Shown piece by piece: positions 17,477 through 26,437 of a stretch of DNA of 60,640 nt (within the stretch, counting starts at the first letter, position 1; the number at the start of each line of letters is the position of its first letter). Under the pieces are notes generated by a model. That model was not told where the DNA came from, searched no databases, and was given only the letters and a program-made list of their open reading frames with translations. Made by a program: the position numbers and the translations under genes. Origin of the DNA: an uncultured Acidimicrobiaceae bacterium (lineage in GTDB: Bacteria > Actinomycetota > Acidimicrobiia > Spongiisociales > SHLN01); contig CAMYMH010000026.1 in NCBI GenBank assembly GCA_947259275.1, positions 1 through 60,640 on the forward strand, written 5' to 3'.

Positions 17477-19285
17477 CTAAAACTGCTCGACCGGCATCGC
17501 CATCAGAGCGCCGTCCTCGGTCTCGGACAGTTGACGACGCAGTTTCGACTTGGGAAGCACGGTGCGCATGAAGTAGCGGGCGGAGGCGATCTTGCCCTCG
17601 TAGAAGGCATCCTCGCCGGCGGTCAGCGACAGGTGGGCTACCTCCGCATGGCGCAGCAACAGCCAGCCGATGACCACCTCGGCCAGGCTTTCCAGCAGCG
17701 AATTGGCGTGGAGGGTTGGCTTGTAGATCTCTTCGGGCTCCGCCTGCGACGCCATCAAGGCGCCGATCATGGCGTTCAGTTGGCCCTGCACGTCTTCGAG
17801 AGCCATCCCCAGGAGCTCGCGTTCCGCCTCAAACGGATCGTCGGCCCCTCCGCCCTTGACCGTCTGCATGATCTCCTCCGACAAAGCAGTCAGAGTCTCT
17901 CCCTGGTCCCGCACGATCTTGCGAAACAGGAGATCGAGCGCCTGGATGCCGGTGGTTCCTTCGTAGATCGTGTCGATCTTGGCATCCCGGATGTACTGCT
18001 CGAGGGGATAGTCCATGGAAAAGCCGGAACCGCCGAACACTTGCAGCGCCTGCGACAACAGGTAGTAGGACTTCTCCGATGAGTATCCCTTGATGAGCGG
18101 CAAGAGCAGATCATTGCGACGCTCCCAGGCATCGTCGTCTGGGAAGCGGCGGGCCTGGTCCTGAACCCAGCTCCCGTAATAGGCGAGCGCTCGCATTCCC
18201 TCAACGTGGGCCTTCTGTTCCATCAGCATGCGCCGCACGTTCGGATGATTGATGATCTCGACCCGGGGAGCGGTCTTGTCGGTTGCCTTGGTGATGTGAG
18301 CACCCTGTTTGCGCACCTGGGCGTATTCGAGAGCATTCAGGTATCCGGTGGAGAGAGTGGCCGTGCTCTTGATGCCAATCAGCATGCGGGCGTTTTCGAT
18401 GACCCGGAACATCTGCCGGATGCCGTCGTGGACACCGCCCACCAGGTATCCCACCGCCGGCTTCGTCATTCCAAAGGTCAACTCGCAAGTCGAGGATCCT
18501 TTGATGCCCATCTTCTTTTCCAGGCCGGTGCACACGACGCCGTTGCGCTCACCGAGCGAACCGTCGTCATTCACCAGGAACTTGGGAACCACGAACATGG
18601 AGAGGCCCTTGGTGCCGGCGACGGCTCCCTCCGGACGTGCTAGGACCAGATGAACGATGTTCTCGTGGTAATCCTCTTCGCCCGAGGTGATGAAACGTTT
18701 GACGCCCTCGAGGTGATAGGTGTCGCCCTCGACGTGGACCGCTTTGGTGGTCCCGGCACCGACGTCCGATCCGGCGTCCGGCTCAGTGAGGACCATGGTC
18801 CCGCCCCATTGGCGCTCGATGCCGCGCTTGGCGAATCGCTCGACCTGGTCGGGTGTGCCCTCCTCCGCCAGCACGGCCGCCATCAGGCCACCGGAGATGT
18901 AGAAGTAAGCGCCGGCGTTGGCCCCCACCAGCAGCTCGGCCACCGCCCACGCCAGTGACGGAGGGGCGGCGAATCCGCCCAGCTCGGTTGGGAAGCTGAT
19001 GCGGTCCCACCCGCCCTCGTAAATCGCATCGAGGCTCTTCCTCACGCCGTAGGGAAGTTCGATCTCGCCGTGTTTGAGTTCGAGAGGGGTGCGATCGGCT
19101 TCGACAAAACTGGCGGCGAACTCCTCGCGGGCCAGGCGGTCGACCTCCTGCAGGACGTCGCGAACGGTTTCCTCGTCCATCTCCGAAAACGGTGCGTCAC
19201 CGAGGTATTCGTGGATGCGATAGGCCTCAAACAGATTGAATTCGATGTCTCGCAGGTTGGTCTTGTAGTGATGCTGCTGGGACAT
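17477..19285 (-). CDS. acyl-CoA dehydrogenase (FadE5-like, long form)
   Basis: 602-residue FAD flavoenzyme that would oxidise acyl-CoA to enoyl-CoA in fatty-acid beta-oxidation. Seen are YKTNLRDIEFNLFE at the start (typical of the 600-residue class), MVLTEPDAGSDVGAGTTKA, the substrate loop VKRFITSGEEDYHENIVHLVLARPEG, and the catalytic-base region AKIDTIYEGTTGIQALDLLFRKI. The C-terminal extension matches the acyl-CoA dehydrogenase C-terminal domain. ATG 19285 has GAGGAG just upstream; the longer start lacks support. A TetR gene is divergent, 134 bp away, and is the obvious candidate regulator. Confidence 0.93.
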   Translation of the reverse strand: MSQQHHYKTNLRDIEFNLFEAYRIHEYLGDAPFSEMDEETVRDVLQEVDRLAREEFAASFVEADRTPLELKHGEIELPYGVRKSLDAIYEGGWDRISFPTELGGFAAPPSLAWAVAELLVGANAGAYFYISGGLMAAVLAEEGTPDQVERFAKRGIERQWGGTMVLTEPDAGSDVGAGTTKAVHVEGDTYHLEGVKRFITSGEEDYHENIVHLVLARPEGAVAGTKGLSMFVVPKFLVNDDGSLGERNGVVCTGLEKKMGIKGSSTCELTFGMTKPAVGYLVGGVHDGIRQMFRVIENARMLIGIKSTATLSTGYLNALEYAQVRKQGAHITKATDKTAPRVEIINHPNVRRMLMEQKAHVEGMRALAYYGSWVQDQARRFPDDDAWERRNDLLLPLIKGYSSEKSYYLLSQALQVFGGSGFSMDYPLEQYIRDAKIDTIYEGTTGIQALDLLFRKIVRDQGETLTALSEEIMQTVKGGGADDPFEAERELLGMALEDVQGQLNAMIGALMASQAEPEEIYKPTLHANSLLESLAEVVIGWLLLRHAEVAHLSLTAGEDAFYEGKIASARYFMRTVLPKSKLRRQLSETEDGALMAMPVEQF

Positions 19286-19321
19286 GATGCTCCTCAGGTC
19301 GGCGTACATCGGGTGGCGCTT

Positions 19322-19348
19322 TTTTGAGTATACGCTCTATTTTGAGCA
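19322..19348. promoter_or_regulatory. possible TetR operator and promoter between tetR and acyl-CoA dehydrogenase
   Basis: TTTTGAGTA (19322-19330) and TTTTGAGCA (19340-19348) are direct repeats 18 bp apart. Between them the strand toward the dehydrogenase carries TATACT, a good -10 box, within GCGTATACTC. A regulator sitting on the repeats would cover that box. A TACATT box 8 bases before the tetR start may serve the divergent gene. Confidence 0.35.
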
Positions 19349-19419
19349 AGGATTCCAATTCTGTCGGATACCCTACGTCGATCCCCGGCACAACGGCCGA
19401 CTGACTACATTGCCTTCCA

Positions 19420-19965
19420 ATGGCCCGCTACCGACCCGGACTCCAAACCCGTGACCGCATCCTCGAATCCACTCGTTGGCTGCTGGCCCGGGCCGGGCTC
19501 GACGGGACCACTCTGGCGGCCATCCTCGACCGGGCCAAAGTGCGATCCGGCAGTTTCTACAACCTGTTCGACTCGAAGGACGAGGTGATTCTGACGGTGA
19601 TCAAAGAGGCCATCAATGCGGTCGATCCGCACCCCGATGGCGTCGGCAAGGACACCGTTGAGGAGCTGGTCGGCGCATATATCGAGTTCATCACCGGTCA
19701 GCCGACTCTGGCCAAGATCTACCTGCAAACCGCGGTGGGAGGCGCCATGAACGACGAGGCGCTTGCCCACCGGGTGCTCAGCCACCATCAGACCCGGGTC
19801 TCCCGGCTGGCCGACGCCATCCGGCGTAAGACCGGAACCACCAAGGCGAAATCACAGACCGAGGCCGAGCTGCTGTTGGCCGGACTGAACGGGCTGGCCT
19901 TTCACTGGCTGCTGGATCCCAGCTTCGATTTCGCAGCTCGCGCCCGGGACCTCGCATCTCGCTGA
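19420..19965 (+). CDS. TetR/AcrR family regulator
   Basis: 181-residue regulator: helix-turn-helix RDRILESTRWLLARAGLDGTTLAAILDRAKVRSGSFYNLFDSKDEVI followed by a helical ligand domain. Members repress adjacent or divergent genes and are released by small ligands, often acyl-CoAs when next to beta-oxidation genes. Its position divergent to the acyl-CoA dehydrogenase supports that role (inference). The gene lacks a Shine-Dalgarno site but has TACATT 8 bases upstream, so a near-leaderless message is plausible. Confidence 0.9.
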   Translation: MARYRPGLQTRDRILESTRWLLARAGLDGTTLAAILDRAKVRSGSFYNLFDSKDEVILTVIKEAINAVDPHPDGVGKDTVEELVGAYIEFITGQPTLAKIYLQTAVGGAMNDEALAHRVLSHHQTRVSRLADAIRRKTGTTKAKSQTEAELLLAGLNGLAFHWLLDPSFDFAARARDLASR

Positions 19966-20017
19966 CCCGGCCGGAAACTGCCGTCTAGGGTTGCTGCGAA
20001 ATGGATAGGGAGGATCG

Positions 20018-23000
20018 ATGGCCGATGACTCGATGGCCGAGCGAATCGCCGAGTTGAGTCCGGACGAGCGGCGGCTGGTCGAGGCTACGGTTCTCAGCGG
20101 CCGACCGATCCCACTCCCGGTCGCGCTTGCGCTGGGAACCTGGAGCGAGCCAGCACTTCTCGACGTCGGGGATCGACTCAGCAATGAAGGCTTGCTGAGC
20201 CAGAGTGCCGAGGGCTTCATCGCCGCGGACGGGGCAGACGATCTCATCGAAAGTATCGGCGAGATGCGCCTTGCCGCCACCGCCGGTGCATTGGCAGACG
20301 CGTTTCAGGCGAACGGGGCCGGCGCGTCCATAATCGGCCCGTACCTGGCAGCCGCCGCCCGCTGGTCAGAAGCGCTGCCTCCGCTGGCTGAAGCCGGACT
20401 CGAGGCCGTTGCCCATCATCAGATGGGTGATGCCCTCCCCCTGCTCGAGCAAGCCATTCGCGCCTGCGAAGAGAGCGGGTCCGAGGACCACAACCTGCGA
20501 GCCCAGCTCCACCTGGCGCGCGCCCAGGCATATCGGCTGATGGGCCGATCCGAGGAGGCAGTCGCCGACGCGGCAGAAGCCAGCCGCTACGCCGAAGGCG
20601 ATCTCCTCACCGAGGCACTCGAGTGGCAGGCGCGTTTGGCCGATGACCAGCAGCACTCGCAAGACGCCGACGGTTACTTGGCCGCCGCCCAGCTGACCGC
20701 GGTCGACAGTCCCGGCCGCCTCGGCGAGCTGCATTCGTTTCGTGCCCGTACGCTCGGGCGCATCGGTTTCCCGAACGAGGCAGAGGCTTCCCTCGAGAAA
20801 GCCGCCGTACTGCTCGATGAGCATGGTTCTCCCGAGGATCGCGCCTCGGCCAAGTACGACCAGGCGTGGGTTGCATTTGACCAAGGTCGCGCCCAGGACG
20901 CGGCAGACCTGTTTGGGGGTCTCGCCGACCACCTGGAGGAGCACCAGGCCGCTGAACTGGCCGACCGCGAGGCGTGGCTCGCTCGATCGCTATTTGCCGC
21001 CGGCCGGCCGGCCGAGGCGGAAGAAGTCCGACGCCGGGCGATGGCACGGGCCGAGGAGATCGGAGCATTCGGTCCGGTCTTCCTCGGGTATATGGCATTG
21101 GCCGAAGGTGCGGGCTTGTACGGAGCCTGGGAGGAATCCCTCCGGGGCGCCGACGACATGCTCGAGGTGGTCCTATCGACCCTTCCCGCCTGGGAGAACG
21201 CCGCCCGCTATTTGCGAGCCCGCGCCCTCAACGGCCTTGGGGGCAACGATGAGGCCAAGACCGAAATCGCGGCCGCACTGGCTGCCACTCCGGCCGGCAT
21301 CAACGGCTGGCGGTGGCGTAACCGCTGCCGGGCGCTCCAGTGGCGGATCGATGTAGACGCCGGGGGGAAATGGCACGACGTCGAGCCGGCCGACCTCACC
21401 GAGGAGCTGCTGGCGGCCCGTTTCTATGGCCAGGCCGTAGAACTGATGGGTGACCGGGTCAAACACGAAAAGGATCCCGAGCTCGGTCGGTCGGCCGCTG
21501 CGCTGGCCCTGCGGATCGGCCAGCCGGCCGAGGCCGCCCGGGCCCTCGCCACCACCAACTTCTGGACCGAACCGGAGGGCGTTGCGACGGCTCACGCCAT
21601 CCGCAACATCACGGTTCCTGAGGGGTGGGCCGACGCCTGGGCAGCTGCCCCCGGCGTTGCCACCGCCCTCGCCACCCCGGACGTCATGGATGCCAGCGAC
21701 GCGGTGCAGACCATGCAAGAGGATCTCGACGCCGCCTTTGCCGCCGCCGGGCTCGAAGTCGACGACCGCAGGCTCAGCCCGGCCCAAAGGCAGGCCGCCG
21801 GGCTGCGCATCAAGCAGCCCCGCCGGCCCCGACGGCGGCGCCGTCTCGCCACGCTGGCCTCGGCGGCCGCCCTGGTGGTGGTGGCAGGTCTCGCCGGGGC
21901 GATTGCCGCGATCCTCTTTGGCCCGGAACCCTTCGTCCTCCCCCCAACCGTCGAAACCATCCCACCGCCGGAGGGCGAGCCGGAACCACTAACGGTCGAG
22001 GAAACCCGCCTGGCGTGGCCCGACGACGTGGCCGGGTTCGGGTTTGGACAGTGGGCGTTTCATGGTGAGCTCGACACCCGGGGGTTCAACGGAACCCGCG
22101 ACGGGATCACGACCCGGGTTGGCTCACCCAACCTCGATGGCTACTACTGGAAGTTCCCCACCAACGAGCCGGTCGACGCCTCGCCCGCCATCCGGGGCGA
22201 CACGGTATACATCGGAAGTGCCAGCGAGACCTTCTACAGCATCGACATCAGCACCGGGACGGCCGCCGGGTGGACGGCCGACGCCGGCGGGTCGATCACG
22301 TCGTCGCCGAGTTTTGCGTTCGCCCCGTTGGGCGAAAGCGTCGAAGAGGGCGGGGGAGGAAACGAGAACGTGCTGTTCTTCGCCAGCGAGGACGGCAGCG
22401 TGTACGGAGTTCGAACCCGCACCGGGGACAGGCTGTGGGAGAGCCAGGTGGGGGGAGGCGTGAGTGCACCGCTCCTCTCCGTCGAAGGCCGCGTGTTCGT
22501 GCCCAGCGAGAACGGCCGCCTCTACGCCCTCGAGCAGACGCCTCCCGGCAACCTGTCGTGGGTATATCCGGCTCTCGACCAGGAGCCGCTTGGGGCCCTC
22601 ACCGCTGCTCCCCTCTACGTCGACGGCAACGTCATCGTCGTGAGTGAGGACGGCACCTATGCCGCCATCGACGGTGCCAGCGGCGAGCAAACCTGCAAGA
22701 ACAGTATCGACGTGTTCATCGGAGCCGCCCCGGCCATCGTCGGCGACCGCGCCTACCTGGCCGCCTCGGGAAGTTTCTACGAGATCCGGCCGACGACCTG
22801 CCGGTTGCTGAAGAGCCAGCTGTACGGCGAGTTCCCGGTCCACGCTTCGCCCGTCGTTATCGGCAACATCGCCTACATCACCGACGGACCCTCGATGCTG
22901 GCCTTCAACATCGAGACCGCTATCTTCGAGAAGCCGCGCTTTCGGACCGGGGCGACCATCCGATCTTCACCCGTCGTCGCCGGCGACGTCATTTACTTCG

Positions 23001-23173
23001 GGAGCGATGACAATTACGTCTACGCAGTAGACCTCGAGACCTTCGAGGAGCGCTGGAAGTTCCGGACCGGCGGTGAAGTGCGGTCTTCGCCGGCGATCGG
23101 CGACGGCGTGGTCTACGTGGGGAGCCGGGACGGCTTCGTCTATGCGCTGGGAGGCGCCGGCGAAGGGCCGTAG
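20018..23173 (+). CDS. TPR domain - transmembrane helix - PQQ-type beta-propeller protein
   Basis: 1051-residue protein of unusual build. Residues 1 to about 600 are alpha-helical with TPR-like repeats (SEEAVADAAEASRYAEGD, FDQGRAQDAADLFGGLADHLEEH). A basic segment (QPRRPRRRRR) and one membrane helix (ASAAALVVVAGLAGAIAAILF, about 610-632) follow. Residues about 700-1051 are repeated PQQ/BamB-like blades (GDTVYIGSASETFYSIDISTG, SSPVVAGDVIYFGSDDNYVYAVDLET, AIGDGVVYVGSRDGFVYALGG). The basic stretch before the helix suggests that the TPR part is cytoplasmic and the propeller outside. A GGGAGG site precedes ATG 20018. No kinase or cyclase domain is present. Function unknown; it may connect cytoplasmic proteins to an exported sensor or scaffold. 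Confidence 0.8.
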   Translation: MADDSMAERIAELSPDERRLVEATVLSGRPIPLPVALALGTWSEPALLDVGDRLSNEGLLSQSAEGFIAADGADDLIESIGEMRLAATAGALADAFQANGAGASIIGPYLAAAARWSEALPPLAEAGLEAVAHHQMGDALPLLEQAIRACEESGSEDHNLRAQLHLARAQAYRLMGRSEEAVADAAEASRYAEGDLLTEALEWQARLADDQQHSQDADGYLAAAQLTAVDSPGRLGELHSFRARTLGRIGFPNEAEASLEKAAVLLDEHGSPEDRASAKYDQAWVAFDQGRAQDAADLFGGLADHLEEHQAAELADREAWLARSLFAAGRPAEAEEVRRRAMARAEEIGAFGPVFLGYMALAEGAGLYGAWEESLRGADDMLEVVLSTLPAWENAARYLRARALNGLGGNDEAKTEIAAALAATPAGINGWRWRNRCRALQWRIDVDAGGKWHDVEPADLTEELLAARFYGQAVELMGDRVKHEKDPELGRSAAALALRIGQPAEAARALATTNFWTEPEGVATAHAIRNITVPEGWADAWAAAPGVATALATPDVMDASDAVQTMQEDLDAAFAAAGLEVDDRRLSPAQRQAAGLRIKQPRRPRRRRRLATLASAAALVVVAGLAGAIAAILFGPEPFVLPPTVETIPPPEGEPEPLTVEETRLAWPDDVAGFGFGQWAFHGELDTRGFNGTRDGITTRVGSPNLDGYYWKFPTNEPVDASPAIRGDTVYIGSASETFYSIDISTGTAAGWTADAGGSITSSPSFAFAPLGESVEEGGGGNENVLFFASEDGSVYGVRTRTGDRLWESQVGGGVSAPLLSVEGRVFVPSENGRLYALEQTPPGNLSWVYPALDQEPLGALTAAPLYVDGNVIVVSEDGTYAAIDGASGEQTCKNSIDVFIGAAPAIVGDRAYLAASGSFYEIRPTTCRLLKSQLYGEFPVHASPVVIGNIAYITDGPSMLAFNIETAIFEKPRFRTGATIRSSPVVAGDVIYFGSDDNYVYAVDLETFEERWKFRTGGEVRSSPAIGDGVVYVGSRDGFVYALGGAGEGP

Positions 23174-23744
23174 CCGAGACGGACCGCAGCCGTCTCGATG
23201 TCGCCCGCGGTGTTGATATCGATCGGCCGCGGTCGGTCACCGAGTCGGGATCGGCTTCCAGGAGCGACCACAGCAGCCGATCGCCGTCCTGAGCGAGCAC
23301 CCGGTCGAGCGCATCACTGGCAAACAGCATCGGATGACCGGTCCCGTCCCGATACTCAACAACGGCGGCCCGGTGGGCGGCGGGATCCCACGCGGCCATC
23401 AGCTGATCGATGATCTCACTCGATACCTCGGGCTGGTCGCACACCAGCTTCATGACCCCGCCGGTGGTGCCGGCCACGGCGACTCCGGCTCGCAGCGAAG
23501 ACATCGTCCCCCGCTCCGGCTCCGGATTGTGAGCCCAAGTCGCCCGCCCAAGGGTGACCGCCGCCCGCACCTCCTCGGCGGCATGGCCCGTTACCACCAC
23601 CACCCGATCGAGCGATGACGCTTCGGCAGCATCGACCACCCATTGCAGCAACGGTCGGCCGCCGATCAAAAGCAACTGTTTGGGGCTTCCCATCCTGGTG
23701 GACTCCCCGGCCGCCACGATCACCCCGGCCACGACGAGAGTCAC
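23140..23744 (-). CDS. MobA/MocA-like nucleotidyltransferase, frameshifted
   Basis: Predicted molybdenum-cofactor cytidylyl/guanylyltransferase-like protein. The N-terminus VAGVIVAAGESTRMGSPKQLL is the classic NTP-transferase loop, followed by VVVVTGHAAEEV and LVCDQPEVSSEIIDQLMAAW. The frame then degenerates after DPDSV, near 23240. Adding one base there restores DRPRPIDINTAGDIETAAVRLG, the usual family ending, with a stop at 23140-23142. The start is GTG at 23744 in a GTGA overlap with the upstream molybdopterin subunit, so it is the last gene of the hydroxylase operon and would supply the cofactor. Either a real frameshift or a one-base sequence error; it overlaps the convergent gene by 34 bp. 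Confidence 0.75.
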
Positions 23745-25960
23745 GTGCCGGTGATGTCCTGCGGCCGGATCGGCACCCGGTTCAGCTCGAGACCGGTGGC
23801 GTTGCGGATGGCGGCCACCACGGCCGGTGTCGAGCTGATGGTGGGAGGCTCACCCATCCCTTTGGCGCCAAACGGCCCCCACGGGCTTGGTTCCTCTATC
23901 AGGGCCATCTCGACCTCCGGGGCGTCGAGGAAGGTCGGAAGGAGGTAGTCGGTGAAACTGGCGTTGAGGATGATGCCGCGGTCCAAAACCAGCTCTTCCA
24001 TGACCGCCAGGCCGACCCCCTGCAGGATCCCGCCCTCGATCTGGCCCCGCACCGACTGCGGGTTGAGCACCAGGCCAACGTCCTGCGCGGTATCGACCTG
24101 CACCACCCGCACCAACCCGAGTTCGGCATCTACATCGACCACGGCCCGATGGGCGGCGACCGCGAAGTCGGCGTGCAGGTCGCCCTGGCCATTCTCGTCC
24201 GGCTCTTCGGTCGGCGGGTGCCGGAACCGGGTGTGATGTGAAATCGGCCCGTCGGCGCACAACTCGTCGAGCGTCATCACCAGCTCCCCCGCCCGCCATA
24301 CGCCATCTGACGTCAGATCGTCCCCTCCTGCCTGCTCGAGCGCCAGATCTCGTACCGCCCGGGCGGCTTCGAGTACCGCTCCCCCGGCCATCTGAGTTTG
24401 GCGGGAGGCCGAGGTCGATCCGGCCGAGCCGATCTCACTGGTGTCGGTCGGTACTATCGCAACCTGCTCGACACCGAGCGCCGTGCGAGCGATCTGCTGC
24501 AGGACGGTCACCATCCCCTGGCCGACCTCGACGGCGGCGGTGTGCACCTCTACGCCGCTGGGGCTGAGGACCACCCTGGCCTCGGCGAAGTCGTCGAACG
24601 CCTCGGAAAAGGCGATGTTCTTGAGACTCACCGCGTACCCGACCCCGCGGGTGACGTAGTCCGGAGTGGTAGTGAGCCCGGTACCGCCGGGAAGCCGCCG
24701 CGGGTCATCCGAATCGAGCGGCGGCGGCAACGGAATCGCCGCCAGCTGCTCGATCACACCCACCGTCGGCAGCGGAGTCTCGATGATCTGGCCGGTGGTC
24801 GGCAGGGGGTCACCGGTGGTGAGGGCGTTGTGTTTCCGCAGCTCGAGAGGGTCCATCCCCAGCGCCTCCGCCAACCGGTCCATCTGCGACTCGTGGGCGA
24901 AGCACACCTGGACCACTCCGAAGCCCCGCATGGCACCGGTTGGCGGGTTGTTGGTCCGCACCCCGTAGCCGTCGACCTGCACCGAGTCGACGCGATAGGG
25001 GCCGGTGGTGAAGTAGACCGCGTTGCCGACCACCGCCGGGGTGGTGTCCATGTAGGCACCGCCATCGAGGATGATCTTGGCTTCCACCTTCACGAGCGTT
25101 CCATCGGCGTCGGCCTCATGGCGGTACCACATCCGCGCCGGATGGCGGTGCACGTGGCCGGGGAAGCTCTCTTCCCGGTTGTAAACCATCTTCACCGGCC
25201 GGCCGGTCCGGAGGGCGAGCAGGCATACGTGTATGTGGAGCGACATGTCCTCCCGGGCCCCGAAGGCCCCCCCGATACCGGTCGGGTGCTGGCGCACCTG
25301 GTCGGGTGCAAGGTCGAGGCTGCGCCAGATCTGATCGTGGTCCTCGTGGGTCCATTGGCTGGTCACCCACAGGTCCACTCCCCCTTCGCCGTCGGGAATC
25401 GCCAGACCGGCCTCGGTGCCGAGCGGCGCCTGATCCTGCATCCCGACCTCGTAGTAACCCTCGACCACAACCGTCCCGGTGGCGTCGGGATCGCCCCTTC
25501 GCACCGGCGCGTACCGGAACACCTCGTCGCGTCCCAGCGCCTCTTCCATGTCGACCAGCGGCTCCAGCTCCTCCCACTCGACGTCGATGGCGGCGACCGC
25601 CAGCCGAGCAGTCTCGGGATCGTCGGCGGCCACCACCGCGGCCGGCTCGCCCCAGAATCGGGCTTCACCGTCCACCAATACCGGTTGATCGGCGGTGATC
25701 TGCCCGAAGGTCTTGCGGCCGGGGACATCGTCCTGAGTGAGGATCGCCTGCACCCCCGGGATGGCGAGGGCGGCAGCCGGGTCGAGGCGAACCACCCGGG
25801 CGCGGGCATAAGGGCTGCGCAGGGTTGCCCCCCACAGCATGCCGTCGGCGGCGAGGTCAGATGCATAGGCGAAATTGCCGATGACCTTGGGGATCCCGTC
25901 CGGTCGTTTGACCGACTCGCCGATGCCGCCGCGAATCCGGGTGCCGGTGGTGGTCGTCAT
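23741..25960 (-). CDS. xanthine dehydrogenase family, molybdopterin-binding large subunit
   Basis: 739-residue catalytic subunit of a molybdenum hydroxylase. Present are GGAFGAREDMSLHIHVCLLAL, TGAMRGFGVVQVCF with the conserved Arg, VEVGQGMVTVLQQIA, and the C-terminal GAKGMGEPP with the catalytic Glu. The CO-dehydrogenase active-site signature was not seen, so xanthine or another N-heterocycle is the more likely substrate. It overlaps the 2Fe-2S subunit by ATGA, and the FAD subunit is first in the operon. An 8-oxoguanine-deaminase-like gene lies 2.3 kb away, which fits purine oxidation but does not prove it. Confidence 0.9.
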   Translation of the reverse strand: MTTTTGTRIRGGIGESVKRPDGIPKVIGNFAYASDLAADGMLWGATLRSPYARARVVRLDPAAALAIPGVQAILTQDDVPGRKTFGQITADQPVLVDGEARFWGEPAAVVAADDPETARLAVAAIDVEWEELEPLVDMEEALGRDEVFRYAPVRRGDPDATGTVVVEGYYEVGMQDQAPLGTEAGLAIPDGEGGVDLWVTSQWTHEDHDQIWRSLDLAPDQVRQHPTGIGGAFGAREDMSLHIHVCLLALRTGRPVKMVYNREESFPGHVHRHPARMWYRHEADADGTLVKVEAKIILDGGAYMDTTPAVVGNAVYFTTGPYRVDSVQVDGYGVRTNNPPTGAMRGFGVVQVCFAHESQMDRLAEALGMDPLELRKHNALTTGDPLPTTGQIIETPLPTVGVIEQLAAIPLPPPLDSDDPRRLPGGTGLTTTPDYVTRGVGYAVSLKNIAFSEAFDDFAEARVVLSPSGVEVHTAAVEVGQGMVTVLQQIARTALGVEQVAIVPTDTSEIGSAGSTSASRQTQMAGGAVLEAARAVRDLALEQAGGDDLTSDGVWRAGELVMTLDELCADGPISHHTRFRHPPTEEPDENGQGDLHADFAVAAHRAVVDVDAELGLVRVVQVDTAQDVGLVLNPQSVRGQIEGGILQGVGLAVMEELVLDRGIILNASFTDYLLPTFLDAPEVEMALIEEPSPWGPFGAKGMGEPPTISSTPAVVAAIRNATGLELNRVPIRPQDITGT

Positions 25961-26412
25961 CGTCCCGCCAGTCCTTCGAGCGACCGGAGAATCCCGCCGT
26001 ACCCGGTGCAGCGGCAGATGTTGCCCGAAAGGGCCTCACGGATCTCGTCGGTACTCGGTGTCGGATTGGATTCGAACAGATGGGCAGCCGCCACCACGAA
26101 TCCCGGTGTACAGAAGCCGCACTGCACTCCGCCTCCGTCGACCAGTGCGGCCTGCACCGCATGCAGGGTGTCTTCGTCGCCGAGGCCTTCGACCGTCGTG
26201 ATATCGGCACCATCGGTGTCTGCCGCCAGCACCAGGCACGAGCACACCGCCCGGCCGTCCATGACGACGGTGCACGAGCCACATTCACCCTGCTCACAGG
26301 CATTCTTCGAGCCCGGAAGCCCAAGGCCATCGCGCAACAGCGATAGCAGGCTCTGCGAAGCCCCGGCGTCGACCGCCCGGTCTTCTCCGTTGAGCCGAAA
26401 CCGGATATCCAT
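25957..26412 (-). CDS. xanthine dehydrogenase family, 2Fe-2S subunit
   Basis: 151-residue electron-transfer subunit with two 2Fe-2S centres. The plant-type cluster is ligated by Cys39, Cys44, Cys47 and a later Cys (57 or 59) in ACEQGECGSCTVV...AVCSC. The second cluster uses CGFC (98, 101) and CRC (133, 135). Length is typical for small subunits of molybdenum hydroxylases. ATG 26412 (MDIRFRLNGE) is the family-like start; the longer frame upstream is read through from the neighbouring gene's end. Its stop overlaps the large-subunit start, indicating translational coupling. Confidence 0.92.
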   Translation of the reverse strand: MDIRFRLNGEDRAVDAGASQSLLSLLRDGLGLPGSKNACEQGECGSCTVVMDGRAVCSCLVLAADTDGADITTVEGLGDEDTLHAVQAALVDGGGVQCGFCTPGFVVAAAHLFESNPTPSTDEIREALSGNICRCTGYGGILRSLEGLAGR

Positions 26413-26437
26413 CAATCCGCCTCTACGCGAGGGGGCA

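Noticed and set aside
17102..17480. Several short open frames with peptides like AGPGAGGAGRPSSQIRRQ
   Set aside because: They are translations of the palindrome-bearing repeat, present in several frames and on both strands.
23741..25960. Carbon monoxide dehydrogenase large subunit
   Set aside because: The characteristic CO-dehydrogenase active-site signature is not seen; the sequence fits the wider xanthine dehydrogenase family.
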